Source: Rhodococcus wratislaviensis (GTDB taxonomy: Bacteria > Actinomycetota > Actinomycetes > Mycobacteriales > Mycobacteriaceae). From it: a DNA stretch of 64,000 nucleotides. The notes under the pieces were generated by a model. The model did not search any database, was not told the origin of the DNA, and was given only the letters and a program-made list of their open reading frames with translations. Positions 16,935 to 25,844 of the stretch are shown here, one piece after another. The position numbers and the translations under genes are program-made. The stretch spans positions 248,001 through 312,000 of the forward strand of contig NZ_UAUI01000022.1 of assembly GCF_900455735.1 (NCBI RefSeq). Reading direction: 5' to 3'. The first letter of the stretch is position 1. Every line of letters begins with the position of its first letter.

Positions 16935-19210
16935 CACGAGACCTCCACTTCGACGTCCTCGGGTGCCTTGTCGTCCCTGAGCCCACGCCAACTGGGGTGC
17001 CGCAACCTCTTCGAGCCGGTCCAATCCATGAAGCGCACCTCCGCGACCAGCGTGGGCGTCACCCACACGGCCCCCTTGCGGTCGGCGGTCGGCAGGTCTT
17101 CGACGAACGGGCTGGTATCGGTTTCGAGCGGACCCAGGGTGGACGCGAGTTCCTGCAGATCCCGTTCGGTGAAGCCGGTTCCGACGCGCCCGATGTAGCG
17201 CAGACCGTCGTCCTCGGGGACGCCGAGCAGTATCGACCCGATTCCCGTGGACCGCCCACCCTGACCGCGGCGCCACCCGCCGATCACGGCTTCCTGTGTG
17301 CGCCAGTTCTTCACCTTGATCCAGCTCGACCCCCGCTTGCCCGGCAGATACACGGATTCGCGGCGTTTCGCCACGACACCCTCCCACCCCTTGCCGCGGC
17401 TCTCGTCCAGAGCGTCCTGCGCGGACCCGTGCAGTTGCGGCGGAACGACGAGGTCGTCCACCTTGGCCGCCAGGGCTTCGAGGACGCGGCGCCGGTCGGT
17501 GTACTTCTTGCGCAGCAACGACACCCCGTCGAGGTACAGCACGTCGAACGCGAGGAAGTGCGGCTCGTTGCCCTGCTGCAGCAGGCCGAAGTTCGCGACA
17601 CCCCGCTCGTCGAACGCGACGACTTCACCGTCGAGGACCACCTCGTGGTCGCCGAGAGCGTCTGCCAGCCACCCCAATCGCGCATAGTCGCGGGTCTTGT
17701 CGTTGCCCGCCCGGCTCGTCAGCTTCAGCTCACCGCCACTGATCTCGGCGATCACCCTGATCCCGTCCCACTTCCCTTCGAAGGCCCACTCGTCGGCGTC
17801 CAGCCCGTCGAGGGTGCCGGGGCTCGCGAGCATCGGCGACAGTCCGCGCGGCAATTCGGACGTGTGCGAGCCGCCCGGTGTCTGATCCTTCATCAGATGC
17901 ATCAGCCACTGGTCGCCCTTCGTGCGGATCAGCGCGAACCGGCCCTCCACCTGCTCGCCGTGCAACTGGACGATCACCTCGTCGTCGCGCCACTTCTCGG
18001 TGTCGTATGTTCCCGTGTCCCAGATGGTCATCTCGCCGCCGCCGTACTCGCCCTTCGGGATGGTCCCGGAGAACGTGAGGTATTCGAGCGGGTGATCCTC
18101 GGTGTGCACGGCGAGCCGGTTCTCCCCCGTCGTCGTCGGCACGTTCTTCGGCACCGCCCACGACACGAGCACCCCGTCTCGTTCGAGCCGCAGGTCGTAA
18201 TGCAGACGCCGGGCGTGATGTTCCTGGATGACGAAGCTGTTGCCCTCCCCCGGCCGCACCGCGTCCGGCATCGGCTCGGGAGTCCGTCCCGGATCGCGCT
18301 TGCGGCGGTACTCGGCGAGGGCGGCGTCGTCCTCGATCGGCGGATCGAGTCCGGCGAGCAGGTCGCCGTCCGACTCCCACCGTGCGAGCACTTCCTCGAA
18401 CCGCAACTGTCGCAGTTCGGGGTCGTCGAGTTCGTCCCAGCTCCGCGGCGCCGCGACATACGGCTGGGAGCGTCCCCGCAGCGAATACGGCGCGATGGTG
18501 GTCTTGGACGGATTGTTCTGGCTCCAGTCGACGAAGACCTTTCCCGCGCGCACCGCCTTGGCCATGGTGGCGGTGACGAGTTCGGGCCGCAGCTTCTCCA
18601 GTCCCGTCGCCACCTGTTTCGCGACGGTCGACGCGCCCGAACCGTCCAGCTTCCGGTCGAGCGGCACGTAGAGGTGAATACCCTTGCTGCCGCTGGTGAC
18701 CGGGTACGCGGTCCAGCCGAGGTTCGCGACCAGGTCGCGCACGGCCCGTGCCACCTCCGCGCATTCGGCCAGGCCCACACCGGGACCGGGGTCGAGGTCG
18801 AAGACGATCCGAGTGGCGGGACCCCGATGAGGGCCGTCGAACCGCCACTGCGGCACGTGCAGTTCGAGTGCGGCCTGCTGCCCCGCCCACGCCAGCGCCG
18901 CGACCGAGTTCAGGAGCGGATAGTGCACGGACCGATCCGAGTGCTCGATCGCGCGGCGCTCCAACCACGCCGGCGCGGAGGCCGCGAGGTTCTTCTCGAA
19001 GAACGGCTCGCTGTCCACCCCGTTGGGCCAGCGTTTACGGGTGGCGGGACGGTCGACGACGTGCGGGAGCATGGCGGGCGCGATCCGCGTGTAGTAGTCG
19101 ATGACCTCACCCTTCGTCGTGTCCGACTCCGGGTAGAGGACCTTGCCGAGATTGGTCAGGGACAGGCGATGTCCGTCGACCGTCAGTTGCCGGGTTCCCG
19201 CCGTGGCCAC
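16934..19210 (-). CDS. ligD: Multifunctional NHEJ DNA ligase LigD
   Basis: At 758 residues it matches mycobacterial LigD (about 759) in length and domain order. The N-terminal primase-polymerase domain has RKRWPNGVDSEPFFEKNL, the metal site VFDLDPG and SGSKGIHLY. The central phosphoesterase domain has FVIQEHHARRLHYDLRLE. The C-terminal ATP-dependent ligase has the nucleotidyl-lysine motif EGKWDGIR and later VAKRRESVYLPGKRG. It fills in and seals double-strand breaks in non-homologous end joining together with Ku. GTG 19210 is preceded by GGAGG at 5 bp. Ku is not encoded in this window. Confidence 0.95.
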   Translation of the reverse strand: MATAGTRQLTVDGHRLSLTNLGKVLYPESDTTKGEVIDYYTRIAPAMLPHVVDRPATRKRWPNGVDSEPFFEKNLAASAPAWLERRAIEHSDRSVHYPLLNSVAALAWAGQQAALELHVPQWRFDGPHRGPATRIVFDLDPGPGVGLAECAEVARAVRDLVANLGWTAYPVTSGSKGIHLYVPLDRKLDGSGASTVAKQVATGLEKLRPELVTATMAKAVRAGKVFVDWSQNNPSKTTIAPYSLRGRSQPYVAAPRSWDELDDPELRQLRFEEVLARWESDGDLLAGLDPPIEDDAALAEYRRKRDPGRTPEPMPDAVRPGEGNSFVIQEHHARRLHYDLRLERDGVLVSWAVPKNVPTTTGENRLAVHTEDHPLEYLTFSGTIPKGEYGGGEMTIWDTGTYDTEKWRDDEVIVQLHGEQVEGRFALIRTKGDQWLMHLMKDQTPGGSHTSELPRGLSPMLASPGTLDGLDADEWAFEGKWDGIRVIAEISGGELKLTSRAGNDKTRDYARLGWLADALGDHEVVLDGEVVAFDERGVANFGLLQQGNEPHFLAFDVLYLDGVSLLRKKYTDRRRVLEALAAKVDDLVVPPQLHGSAQDALDESRGKGWEGVVAKRRESVYLPGKRGSSWIKVKNWRTQEAVIGGWRRGQGGRSTGIGSILLGVPEDDGLRYIGRVGTGFTERDLQELASTLGPLETDTSPFVEDLPTADRKGAVWVTPTLVAEVRFMDWTGSKRLRHPSWRGLRDDKAPEDVEVEVS

Positions 19211-19298
19211 GCGCACCTCCCTACGCCAATACATACATATTGTGCGCCGCGCGGCCGCTGCGCTGGCCGGATCGCTACCCGCCAGGCAAGATGGCGGG

Positions 19299-20213
19299 GT
19301 GCACCGAGGACCCAAGACAGCCGTCGCCGCCATATCCGCTGCACTGACATTGCTCGCCGGATCCTGCTCCACCGACACCGCGTCGGAGGTCGACGCCCGG
19401 GCCGAAGCCTCGACGATTCCCGAAGCGTTCACCAAACTTCCGTCCACCCGCGCGGTCGGCGACTGTGCCCCCGGCAGCGGCGTCACCTCGCGGGACGGCG
19501 TGCTCACCATCGCCACCGACAGTCCGTCGTACCAGCCGTGGTTCGTCGACGGTGACCCGTCCAACGGCAAGGGCTACGAGGGCGCCGTCGCCCGGGAAGT
19601 GGTCGAGAAGCTGGGATACGGTCCGGACCAGGTGCAATTCGAGACCGTCGCATTCAACGACGCGCTGGCGGCCGGCGAGAAGAACTTCGATTTCGCCATC
19701 GACCAGTTCACGATCGTCGACACGCGGCGCGAGACGGTCGATTTCAGTTCGCCCTATTACGCCGTCACGCAGTCGGTGCTGGCGCTGAAGAACTCTCCCG
19801 CTGCGAGAGCCAAATCCCTCGCCGACCTCGCGCCGTTCCGCCTCGGGGCACAGGTGGGGTCCACGAGTTTCGACGCCATCACCCAGACCGTGCAGCCCCG
19901 CCAGGCACCGGTCAGTTTCACCACCACCGACGACGCCAAGGCCGCCCTGGCCGCGGGCGACATCGACGCATTGGTGGTGGACATCCCGACCGGGTTTCAG
20001 ATCACCGCCAACGAGGTGAAGGACAGTGTTCTCGTAGGGCAGTTCCCGCGCCCGAACGCCGTCACCGAATTCTTCGGCCTCGTGCTGGAGAAGAACAGCC
20101 CGCTCACCGCGTGCGTCTCGGCGGCCGTCGATTCGCTCTACGCCGACGGGACGCTGGACGCCCTTGCCGCCGAGTGGATCACCGACACCGGCGGCGCGCA
20201 CGTCCTCGATTGA
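19299..20213 (+). CDS. ABC transporter solute-binding lipoprotein (family 3)
   Basis: The 304-residue protein has a lipoprotein signal ending in LLAGSC and a family-3 binding fold: VLTIATDSPSYQPWFV, FAIDQFTIVDTRRETVDFS, GAQVGSTSFDAI and the final LAAEWITDTGG. Such proteins capture polar amino acids or similar solutes outside the membrane. No permease or ATPase gene adjoins it, so it either serves a distant transporter or has a sensing role. GTG 19299 was chosen because it places the lipobox about 22 residues in. It diverges from ligD across 88 bp. Confidence 0.8.
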   Translation: MHRGPKTAVAAISAALTLLAGSCSTDTASEVDARAEASTIPEAFTKLPSTRAVGDCAPGSGVTSRDGVLTIATDSPSYQPWFVDGDPSNGKGYEGAVAREVVEKLGYGPDQVQFETVAFNDALAAGEKNFDFAIDQFTIVDTRRETVDFSSPYYAVTQSVLALKNSPAARAKSLADLAPFRLGAQVGSTSFDAITQTVQPRQAPVSFTTTDDAKAALAAGDIDALVVDIPTGFQITANEVKDSVLVGQFPRPNAVTEFFGLVLEKNSPLTACVSAAVDSLYADGTLDALAAEWITDTGGAHVLD

Positions 20214-20214
20214 A

Positions 20215-20646
20215 TCAGGCGTACAGCTCGACGAACGTCTTCAGGGACTTCTCGATGTCGCCCTTCAGCGCCTTCGCGACACCCGAGCCGATGGGTCCGA
20301 ACAGCGGCGCGCCACCGAGTTCGATGGTGAACGCCACCTCCGACGCGTCGCCCTTCGCCTTGACGTCGAGCACCATTCCGAGCTTCACGCCACCCTTGCC
20401 GTCGCCCTTGAGAACGATGCGGTTCGGGGCGTCGTATTCCTTGATCGTCCACTTCACGCGGTTGCGGAGTCCCTTGACCGTGACGACGGAACTGATCTCG
20501 GTTCCGGCCGTAAGCGTCTCGGGAAGTTCGCCGCGCCAGCCGTCGTGGACGACGAACCACTTGTCGAAGTCCTGCAGATTCGAGGCCTTGTCCCAGGTGT
20601 CCTGGGGGCTGAGGGGAACATCGGTCTTGACCGTGAGTTTCGCCAT
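20215..20646 (-). CDS. SRPBCC protein, Rv0910-like (possible toxin partner)
   Basis: The 143-residue protein begins MAKLTVKTDVPLSPQDTWDKAS and has NRVKWTIKEYDAPNR and GGAPLFGPIGSGVAKALKGD, closely following mycobacterial Rv0910, reported as the toxin partner of the small antitoxin Rv0909. The antitoxin-like gene in this window is 10 kb away (30379-30570). The fold is START-like and binds hydrophobic ligands in relatives, so a lipid-related function is equally possible. A 52-bp palindrome lies just upstream of its start. Confidence 0.8.
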   Translation of the reverse strand: MAKLTVKTDVPLSPQDTWDKASNLQDFDKWFVVHDGWRGELPETLTAGTEISSVVTVKGLRNRVKWTIKEYDAPNRIVLKGDGKGGVKLGMVLDVKAKGDASEVAFTIELGGAPLFGPIGSGVAKALKGDIEKSLKTFVELYA

Positions 20647-20659
20647 TGGTGCAGCCTAA

Positions 20660-20711
20660 CGGCCTGTGAGTACTTATTAACCGCGGGCGGTTAATAAGTA
20701 CTCACAGGCCG
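20660..20711. repeat. Perfect 25-bp inverted repeat
   Basis: Arms of 25 bp, beginning CGGCCTGTGAGTACTTATTA, pair perfectly around a 2-base centre. It fills the space between the symporter stop (20718) and the Rv0910-like start (20646), both on the minus strand. It could terminate the symporter transcript or be an operator for the downstream gene. No T-tract follows. The arms are AT-richer than their surroundings. Confidence 0.7.
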
Positions 20712-20717
20712 AAGGCA

Positions 20718-22352
20718 TCAGTGGGAGACGGCCTTCTCGACACCGACACCGGTGAGCGAGCGGACCTCCATCTCGGCCTGCTTGGCGGGATCTTCCGCCT
20801 TGCCGCGGCCGACGTAGGTGCCGACGACACCGAGCACGAACGCCAGCGGGATGGAGACGATGCCCGGGTTGGCGAGCGGGAAGTAGTCGAAGTCGGCGTC
20901 GGGGAACATCGACGACGGCTTGCCGGACACCGCCGGCGAGAACGCGATCAGCAGCAGGCAGCTGACGAGGCCACCGTAGATGCTGAACAGGGCGCCGGTG
21001 GTGTTGAACTTCTTCCAGAACAGCGAGTAGAGCAGCGTCGGCAGGTTGGCCGAGGCGGCCACCGCGAAGGCGAGCGCCACCAGGAACGCGATGTTCTGGC
21101 CCATGGCCATGATTCCCAGGACGATCGACACGAGACCGATCACGACGACCGTGATCCGGGAAACCCGCACCTGGGACTCCTCCGACGCGTGTCCGCGCTT
21201 GATGACGCTGGCGTAGATGTCGTGAGCGAACGACGCGGACGCCGTGATCGCCAGCCCCGCCACCACCGCGAGGATCGTTGCGAACGCGACCGCGGAGATG
21301 ATGGCCAGGAAGATGGTGCCGCCCAGTTCGAACGCGAGCAGCGGCGCCGCCGCGTTCTCCTTGCCGGGCGCTGCGAGGATGACGTCGGGGCCGACCATCT
21401 TGGCGGCACCGTAGCCGAGGACGAGCGTGAACAGGTAGAACGCGCCGATCAGTCCGATCGCCCAGGTGACCGAGCGGCGGGCTTCCTTGGCGGTGGGGAC
21501 GGTGTAGAACCGCATCAGCACGTGCGGCAGACCCGCGGTGCCCAGGACCAGGGCGATACCGAGCGAGATGAAGTCGAGCTTGCTCATCGAGCTGATGCCG
21601 TACTTGGCGCCGGGAGCGAGGATGTCGCGGCCCGCGATCGCCTCGTTCGTCGAGCCGGCGACCGTCGCCTGGGCGTCGGCGAGCAGCTGGGAGAAGTTGC
21701 CGCGCACCGCGAACAGCACGAGGAAGAACATGATGCCTGCACCGGCGACCAGCAGCACCGCCTTGACCATCTGGACGTAGGTGGTGCCCTTCATACCGCC
21801 GACCAGCACGTACACGATCATCAGCACGCCGACGACCGCGACGACGACGCCCTGACCGACCTTGCCGTCGATGTTCAGCAGCAGAGCGACGAGTCCGCCG
21901 GCGCCCGCCATCTGCGCGAGCAGGTAGAACAGCGAGACCACCAGCGTGGACAGCGCCGCGGCCATCCGCACGGGACGCTGCTTGAGCCGGAAGCTCAGCA
22001 CGTCCGCCATCGTGAACCGGCCGGTGTTGCGCAGCAGTTCCGCGACCAGCAGCAGGGCCACCAGCCAGGCGACGAGGAAGCCGACCGAGTACAGGAAGCC
22101 GTCGTAGCCGTACACCGCGATGGCGCCGGCGATGCCGAGGAACGACGCCGCCGACAGGTAGTCGCCGGCGATGGCGAAACCGTTCTGCGGTCCGGAGAAC
22201 TGACCGCCGCCGGTGTAGAAGTCCGAGGCCTTCTTGGTGGTGCGGCTCGCCCGGATCACGATGGTCATCGTGATCACGACGAACGCCACGAAGATGGCGA
22301 TGTTGAGGAGCGGGTTCCCGACGTCGGTGCCGACTGCGAGCGTGGTGATCAC
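20718..22352 (-). CDS. actP: Cation/acetate-type symporter (SSS family, ActP/MctC-like)
   Basis: This 544-residue protein has about thirteen membrane helices and solute:sodium symporter motifs including TGGGQFSGPQNGFAIAGDYL near the N-terminus, RFTMADVLSFRLKQRPVR and GTAGLPHVLMRFYT. ActP and corynebacterial MctC of this subgroup import acetate, propionate or pyruvate. It overlaps the DUF485 gene by 4 bp, the standard partner arrangement for acetate permeases. Substrate specificity among small monocarboxylates cannot be read from sequence. Confidence 0.9.
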   Translation of the reverse strand: MITTLAVGTDVGNPLLNIAIFVAFVVITMTIVIRASRTTKKASDFYTGGGQFSGPQNGFAIAGDYLSAASFLGIAGAIAVYGYDGFLYSVGFLVAWLVALLLVAELLRNTGRFTMADVLSFRLKQRPVRMAAALSTLVVSLFYLLAQMAGAGGLVALLLNIDGKVGQGVVVAVVGVLMIVYVLVGGMKGTTYVQMVKAVLLVAGAGIMFFLVLFAVRGNFSQLLADAQATVAGSTNEAIAGRDILAPGAKYGISSMSKLDFISLGIALVLGTAGLPHVLMRFYTVPTAKEARRSVTWAIGLIGAFYLFTLVLGYGAAKMVGPDVILAAPGKENAAAPLLAFELGGTIFLAIISAVAFATILAVVAGLAITASASFAHDIYASVIKRGHASEESQVRVSRITVVVIGLVSIVLGIMAMGQNIAFLVALAFAVAASANLPTLLYSLFWKKFNTTGALFSIYGGLVSCLLLIAFSPAVSGKPSSMFPDADFDYFPLANPGIVSIPLAFVLGVVGTYVGRGKAEDPAKQAEMEVRSLTGVGVEKAVSH

Positions 22353-22711
22353 TTGAGGGGTCCTTCCAGCTCGTCGCGGATCGCGGCGGAGCGCGGGTCG
22401 AGTTCCCGGTTGGCGAACTTGACGTACAGCGCGGTGATCACGAACGTGGTCACGAACTGGCCGAGACCGAGGATGATGCCGAGGTTGATGTTGCCGATCA
22501 CCTTGGTGGCCATGAACTCGGGCGCGTACGTGGCCAGCAGGACGTACGCCGCGTACCAGGCGAGGAAGAACGCCGTCATCGGGAAGACGAAACTCCGCAG
22601 GCGGTGTCGCAACTCCTGGAACTCCGGGCTCGCCTGCATGTCTACGAAGGCTTGCGCATCAGGGGCACGCCGCTTCTGCGGTGCGCCCTCACTGAGATCG
22701 GCTGTGGTCAC
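22349..22711 (-). CDS. DUF485 membrane protein, symporter partner
   Basis: The 120-residue protein has a soluble N-terminus, FQELRHRLRSFVFPMTAFFL leading into two membrane helices, and a charged tail. This is the DUF485 (YjcH) layout found immediately before actP in many bacteria. GTG 22711 is preceded by AAGGAG at proper spacing; a longer frame to 22771 lacks such a site. The ATGA overlap with the symporter indicates coupled translation. It is thought to assist the permease. Confidence 0.88.
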   Translation of the reverse strand: MTTADLSEGAPQKRRAPDAQAFVDMQASPEFQELRHRLRSFVFPMTAFFLAWYAAYVLLATYAPEFMATKVIGNINLGIILGLGQFVTTFVITALYVKFANRELDPRSAAIRDELEGPLK

Positions 22712-22895
22712 TGCAGACTCCTTGGTCGTGTGAAGTGAACTGGTTACCGACGTTAGTGAGAGTTGAGTCACAGAAATAGGTTGTGGTGCCTGTCACACGG
22801 CGAGCTGCCGGACTGTGCGTCGAACGGTCCCCCGACCGCGACGAGCGGCTCCGCCGCCCGTGCGTGCCCCAGGAGTGCAGAGACTCGTCAAGCAC

Positions 22896-24653
22896 TCACG
22901 GGGAGCGGAGCTCCCTCTCGCGGTCGGAGCCCACATCGAGGCGTTCGGGGGCGTGCATGCGGGTGAAGATCCTGCTGAGGTCGGCGGGAATCTGGCGCTT
23001 CGTCACCTTGCTGACCAGCACCATCGTGACGAAGGCCAGCGGAACGCTGACGGCGGCCGGGTACGCGACCATCGCCGCGGGCCACCCGTTCCAGGCGTCG
23101 GCGGTGAAGCCGCCGAGCACCGACACCCCGGCCGCACAGCCGGCGACGAGTCCGCCTGCGACCATCCCGGCACCCGCCCCGGCGGCGGTCAGACCACGCC
23201 ACCAGATGCCGAGCACGAGCAGCGGGCAGAGGGTCGACGCCGCGACCGCGAACACCAGCCCCACCGTGCGCGACAGGTCCAGCGACGTCACCGCCAGTGA
23301 CAGCACCAGCGGCACCGCTCCGGCCAGCACGGCGGCGAGCCGGAAGTCCCGGATCCGCCCGCGCAGGACGTCGGTGCTGAGCACTCCGGCGATGCTGACG
23401 AGCAGGCCGGACGACGTGGACAGGAACGCCGCGATGGCCCCGGACGCCACCAGCGCGGCGAGCAGTTGCCCGGCCCACCCGGAGATCACGGAACCAGGCA
23501 GCAGCAGGACCGCGGCGTCGGACGTGCCGGTGATGAGCAGCTGCGGGACGTACAGCCGCGCGAACACCCCGAGCAGTGTCGGGAACAGGTAGAACACTCC
23601 GAGCAGCCCGACCACGGCCAGCGACGTCAGCCGCGCGGCCCGCCCGTCGGGGTTCGTGTAGAACCGGACGAGCACGTGTGGCAGCCCGAGCGTGCCGAGG
23701 AACGTGGCGAGGATCAGCGAGTACACCTGGTACATCGGGTGGTCGCCGCCGAATCCCCAGCCGGGGGCGATCCAGTCGGAGTTGTCGGCGGGCGCGCCCG
23801 CCACCACGGGCACCGGTGCGCCCGCCTCGAGGGTCATCGACGTGCCCTCGCCGAGGTGGTGCTCCCCCGGCTCGAGGCGAACGTCGCCGGTCGCCTCTAC
23901 CCCGTCGATCGTCCCCGACCCGCCGACGGTCACCGGTTCGGACACCTGCACGACGACGTCGGTGGTGATGTCGACGGTGGTCTGCTCGCTCACCGTGGGT
24001 GGTGCGGCGGCGCCCAGTTCGTGGTGGTCGCCGAAGAAGTACACCGACAGCACCAGCGCCGGGATCGCGACCGCGGTGAGTTTGAGCCAGTACTGGAAGG
24101 CCTGGACGAATGTGATGGACCGCATGCCGCCGCCCACCACGTTGGCGATGACGATGAGCCCGACGACGACGGCCCCGACCCAGGTCGGCACCCCGAGCAG
24201 GATGTTCAGGGTCAGCCCCGCGCCCTGGAGTTGCGGCACGAGGTACAGCGCGCAGACGGCGGCGACGACGAGCATCGCCAGGGTGCGGAGGCGACGGGAG
24301 CCGAGCCGGAACTCGGCGAAGTCCGGGACCGTGTACGCGCCGGAGCGTCGCAGCGGTGCGGCGACGAACAGCAGCAGCCCGAGGTAGCCGGCCGTGAAGC
24401 CGATCGGGTACCAGAGGGCGTCCGCGCCGTATTTCGCGATCAGGCCGGCGACGCCGAGAAAGGATGCGGCCGAGAGGTACTCGCCCGAGATGGCGGCGGC
24501 GTTCCACCGCGGTCCGACGCTGCGGGAGGCGACGAGGAAGTCAGACGTGGTGCGCGCCAATCGCACTCCGTAGATGCCGATGGCCACCGTCGCGATGGCG
24601 GCCGCGGCGAGACCGGCCAGGGTCAGCCAGGGAATGGGTTGATCGGGGGTCAC
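22896..24653 (-). CDS. SSS-family monocarboxylate symporter with extracytoplasmic insert
   Basis: The 585-residue protein has the ActP-like symporter core (SVGPRWNAAAISGEYLSAAS, AYTVPDFAEFRLGSRRLR, GTLGLPHVLVRFYTNPDGRA). Between two helices, roughly residues 220-300, it carries about 80 extra polar residues with VTVGGSGTIDGVEATGDVRL, absent from the 20718-22352 symporter. The insert probably faces outside. It is the last gene of the sensor-kinase operon: a small DUF485-like gene ends 7 bp upstream. Regulation by the adjacent LytTR system is likely; the substrate is probably a carboxylate. Confidence 0.87.
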   Translation of the reverse strand: MTPDQPIPWLTLAGLAAAAIATVAIGIYGVRLARTTSDFLVASRSVGPRWNAAAISGEYLSAASFLGVAGLIAKYGADALWYPIGFTAGYLGLLLFVAAPLRRSGAYTVPDFAEFRLGSRRLRTLAMLVVAAVCALYLVPQLQGAGLTLNILLGVPTWVGAVVVGLIVIANVVGGGMRSITFVQAFQYWLKLTAVAIPALVLSVYFFGDHHELGAAAPPTVSEQTTVDITTDVVVQVSEPVTVGGSGTIDGVEATGDVRLEPGEHHLGEGTSMTLEAGAPVPVVAGAPADNSDWIAPGWGFGGDHPMYQVYSLILATFLGTLGLPHVLVRFYTNPDGRAARLTSLAVVGLLGVFYLFPTLLGVFARLYVPQLLITGTSDAAVLLLPGSVISGWAGQLLAALVASGAIAAFLSTSSGLLVSIAGVLSTDVLRGRIRDFRLAAVLAGAVPLVLSLAVTSLDLSRTVGLVFAVAASTLCPLLVLGIWWRGLTAAGAGAGMVAGGLVAGCAAGVSVLGGFTADAWNGWPAAMVAYPAAVSVPLAFVTMVLVSKVTKRQIPADLSRIFTRMHAPERLDVGSDRERELRSP

Positions 24654-24660
24654 GGGATGC

Positions 24661-25020
24661 TCAGTCGTCCACCAGGTCGGCGAATTCCTGTTCGTTGCGC
24701 TCGGCCTGCCGCACATAGATCCAGCCGGTGGTCAGGAGCACCGGGTACACGAGCGCCCCGAGCACCACCCAGGGCAGCCGGATCCCCAGCACCGCCACGT
24801 CCGACAACGCCGGGAACAGGAACATCACGAGCGGCACCGCGCACAGCAGGCACGCCGCGAGGAGCGCGAGCCGGATGGCCAGCACGAGCTGGGTGCGCAC
24901 GAGCCCCCGGATCATCGCGTCCCCGACCGCGGTCTGTTCCTGCACCTCGACACGGGTGCGGACGATCCGCGCACCGCGGCGCTGGGCGAGGACGACCCGC
25001 ACCCGCTCCGGCGAGCTCAT
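24661..25020 (-). CDS. DUF485-like small membrane protein
   Basis: A 119-residue protein with a polar N-terminal half and two membrane helices (VLAIRLALLAACLLCAVPLV and VVLGALVYPVLLTTGWIYV), then ERNEQEFADLVDD. It has the same layout as the DUF485 partner at 22349 and the same position before an SSS symporter. Its ATG overlaps the response-regulator stop by 4 bp. Confidence 0.8.
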   Translation of the reverse strand: MSSPERVRVVLAQRRGARIVRTRVEVQEQTAVGDAMIRGLVRTQLVLAIRLALLAACLLCAVPLVMFLFPALSDVAVLGIRLPWVVLGALVYPVLLTTGWIYVRQAERNEQEFADLVDD

Positions 25021-25811
25021 CGCGCGGTCCACGTTTGTTTCGGCGCCCGGACCAGCCGGTCCTTGAGCATCCGGGTGTGCCTGCGGCTGACCGGCAGTTC
25101 GACGGGCGGGTGGTCGCCGTGCGCGCGGAGGCACACGACGAGACCGTTGCCGACGGTCCGGATTCCGGTGACCCGCGGCAACGCGACGAGGTACGAGCGG
25201 TGGACCCGCAGGAACCCGGCGTCCGCCCAGCGCGTCTCCAGTGCCGAGATGGGGATGCGGACGAGGTGGGAGGCGTCCGCGGTGTGCAGGCGGGCGTAGT
25301 CGCCGTCCGCTTCGACCCACTCGACGGAGGACCGGTGCACGAGCGTGGTGATGCCGCCGAGTTCGACCGGGATCACCTCGTCGGTGGGGGCGGCCGGTCC
25401 CGCGTCGACCCGCCTGCGGCGCCCTTCGACGATGCGGCGCACGGATTCCGCCAGCCGTTCCTCGCGCAGGGGTTTGAGGAGATAGTCGACGGCGCCGAGG
25501 TCGAATGCGGCGACGGCCCGGTCGTCGTGGGCGGTCACGAACACCACCTGCGGCGGGGATGCGAAGTTCGCGAGGATCCCGGCCAGCTCGAGACCGTCGA
25601 GTCCGGGCATGTTGATGTCGAGGAAGACGGCGTCGATCTCCCCGTCCCGGAGGATGCGCAGCGCCGTGGTGGCATCGCCCGCGGTCCGGATGTCCCCGAC
25701 CGCGTCCTGGGCGCGCAGCAGGAACGCCAGCTCGTCGAGGGCGGGTTTCTCGTCGTCGACGGCCAGCACGGTGAGGGGTGCGTCCGGAGACTTGTCGTCA
25801 GTGTGGTTCAC
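25017..25811 (-). CDS. LytTR-family response regulator
   Basis: The 264-residue protein has a receiver domain (VLAVDDEKPALDELAFLL, phospho-acceptor Asp in VFLDINMPGLDG, Lys in YLLKPL) and a C-terminal LytTR DNA-binding domain (VEWVEADGDYARLHT, FLRVHRSYLVALPRV). LytTR regulators are typically activators of transporter or virulence genes. It lies 33 bp after the histidine-kinase gene and overlaps the small membrane protein gene. By analogy with BtsSR and YpdAB it probably activates the symporter it is transcribed with (inference). Confidence 0.92.
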   Translation of the reverse strand: MNHTDDKSPDAPLTVLAVDDEKPALDELAFLLRAQDAVGDIRTAGDATTALRILRDGEIDAVFLDINMPGLDGLELAGILANFASPPQVVFVTAHDDRAVAAFDLGAVDYLLKPLREERLAESVRRIVEGRRRRVDAGPAAPTDEVIPVELGGITTLVHRSSVEWVEADGDYARLHTADASHLVRIPISALETRWADAGFLRVHRSYLVALPRVTGIRTVGNGLVVCLRAHGDHPPVELPVSRRHTRMLKDRLVRAPKQTWTAR

Positions 25812-25844
25812 AACGACAGCAATCGTCGCACGGACCCTCCCCGT

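Noticed and set aside
20721-22733. Open plus-strand frame of 670 codons opposite actP/DUF485
   Set aside because: Shadow of the symporter genes; the product is Arg/Glu/His-rich and has no recognisable fold.
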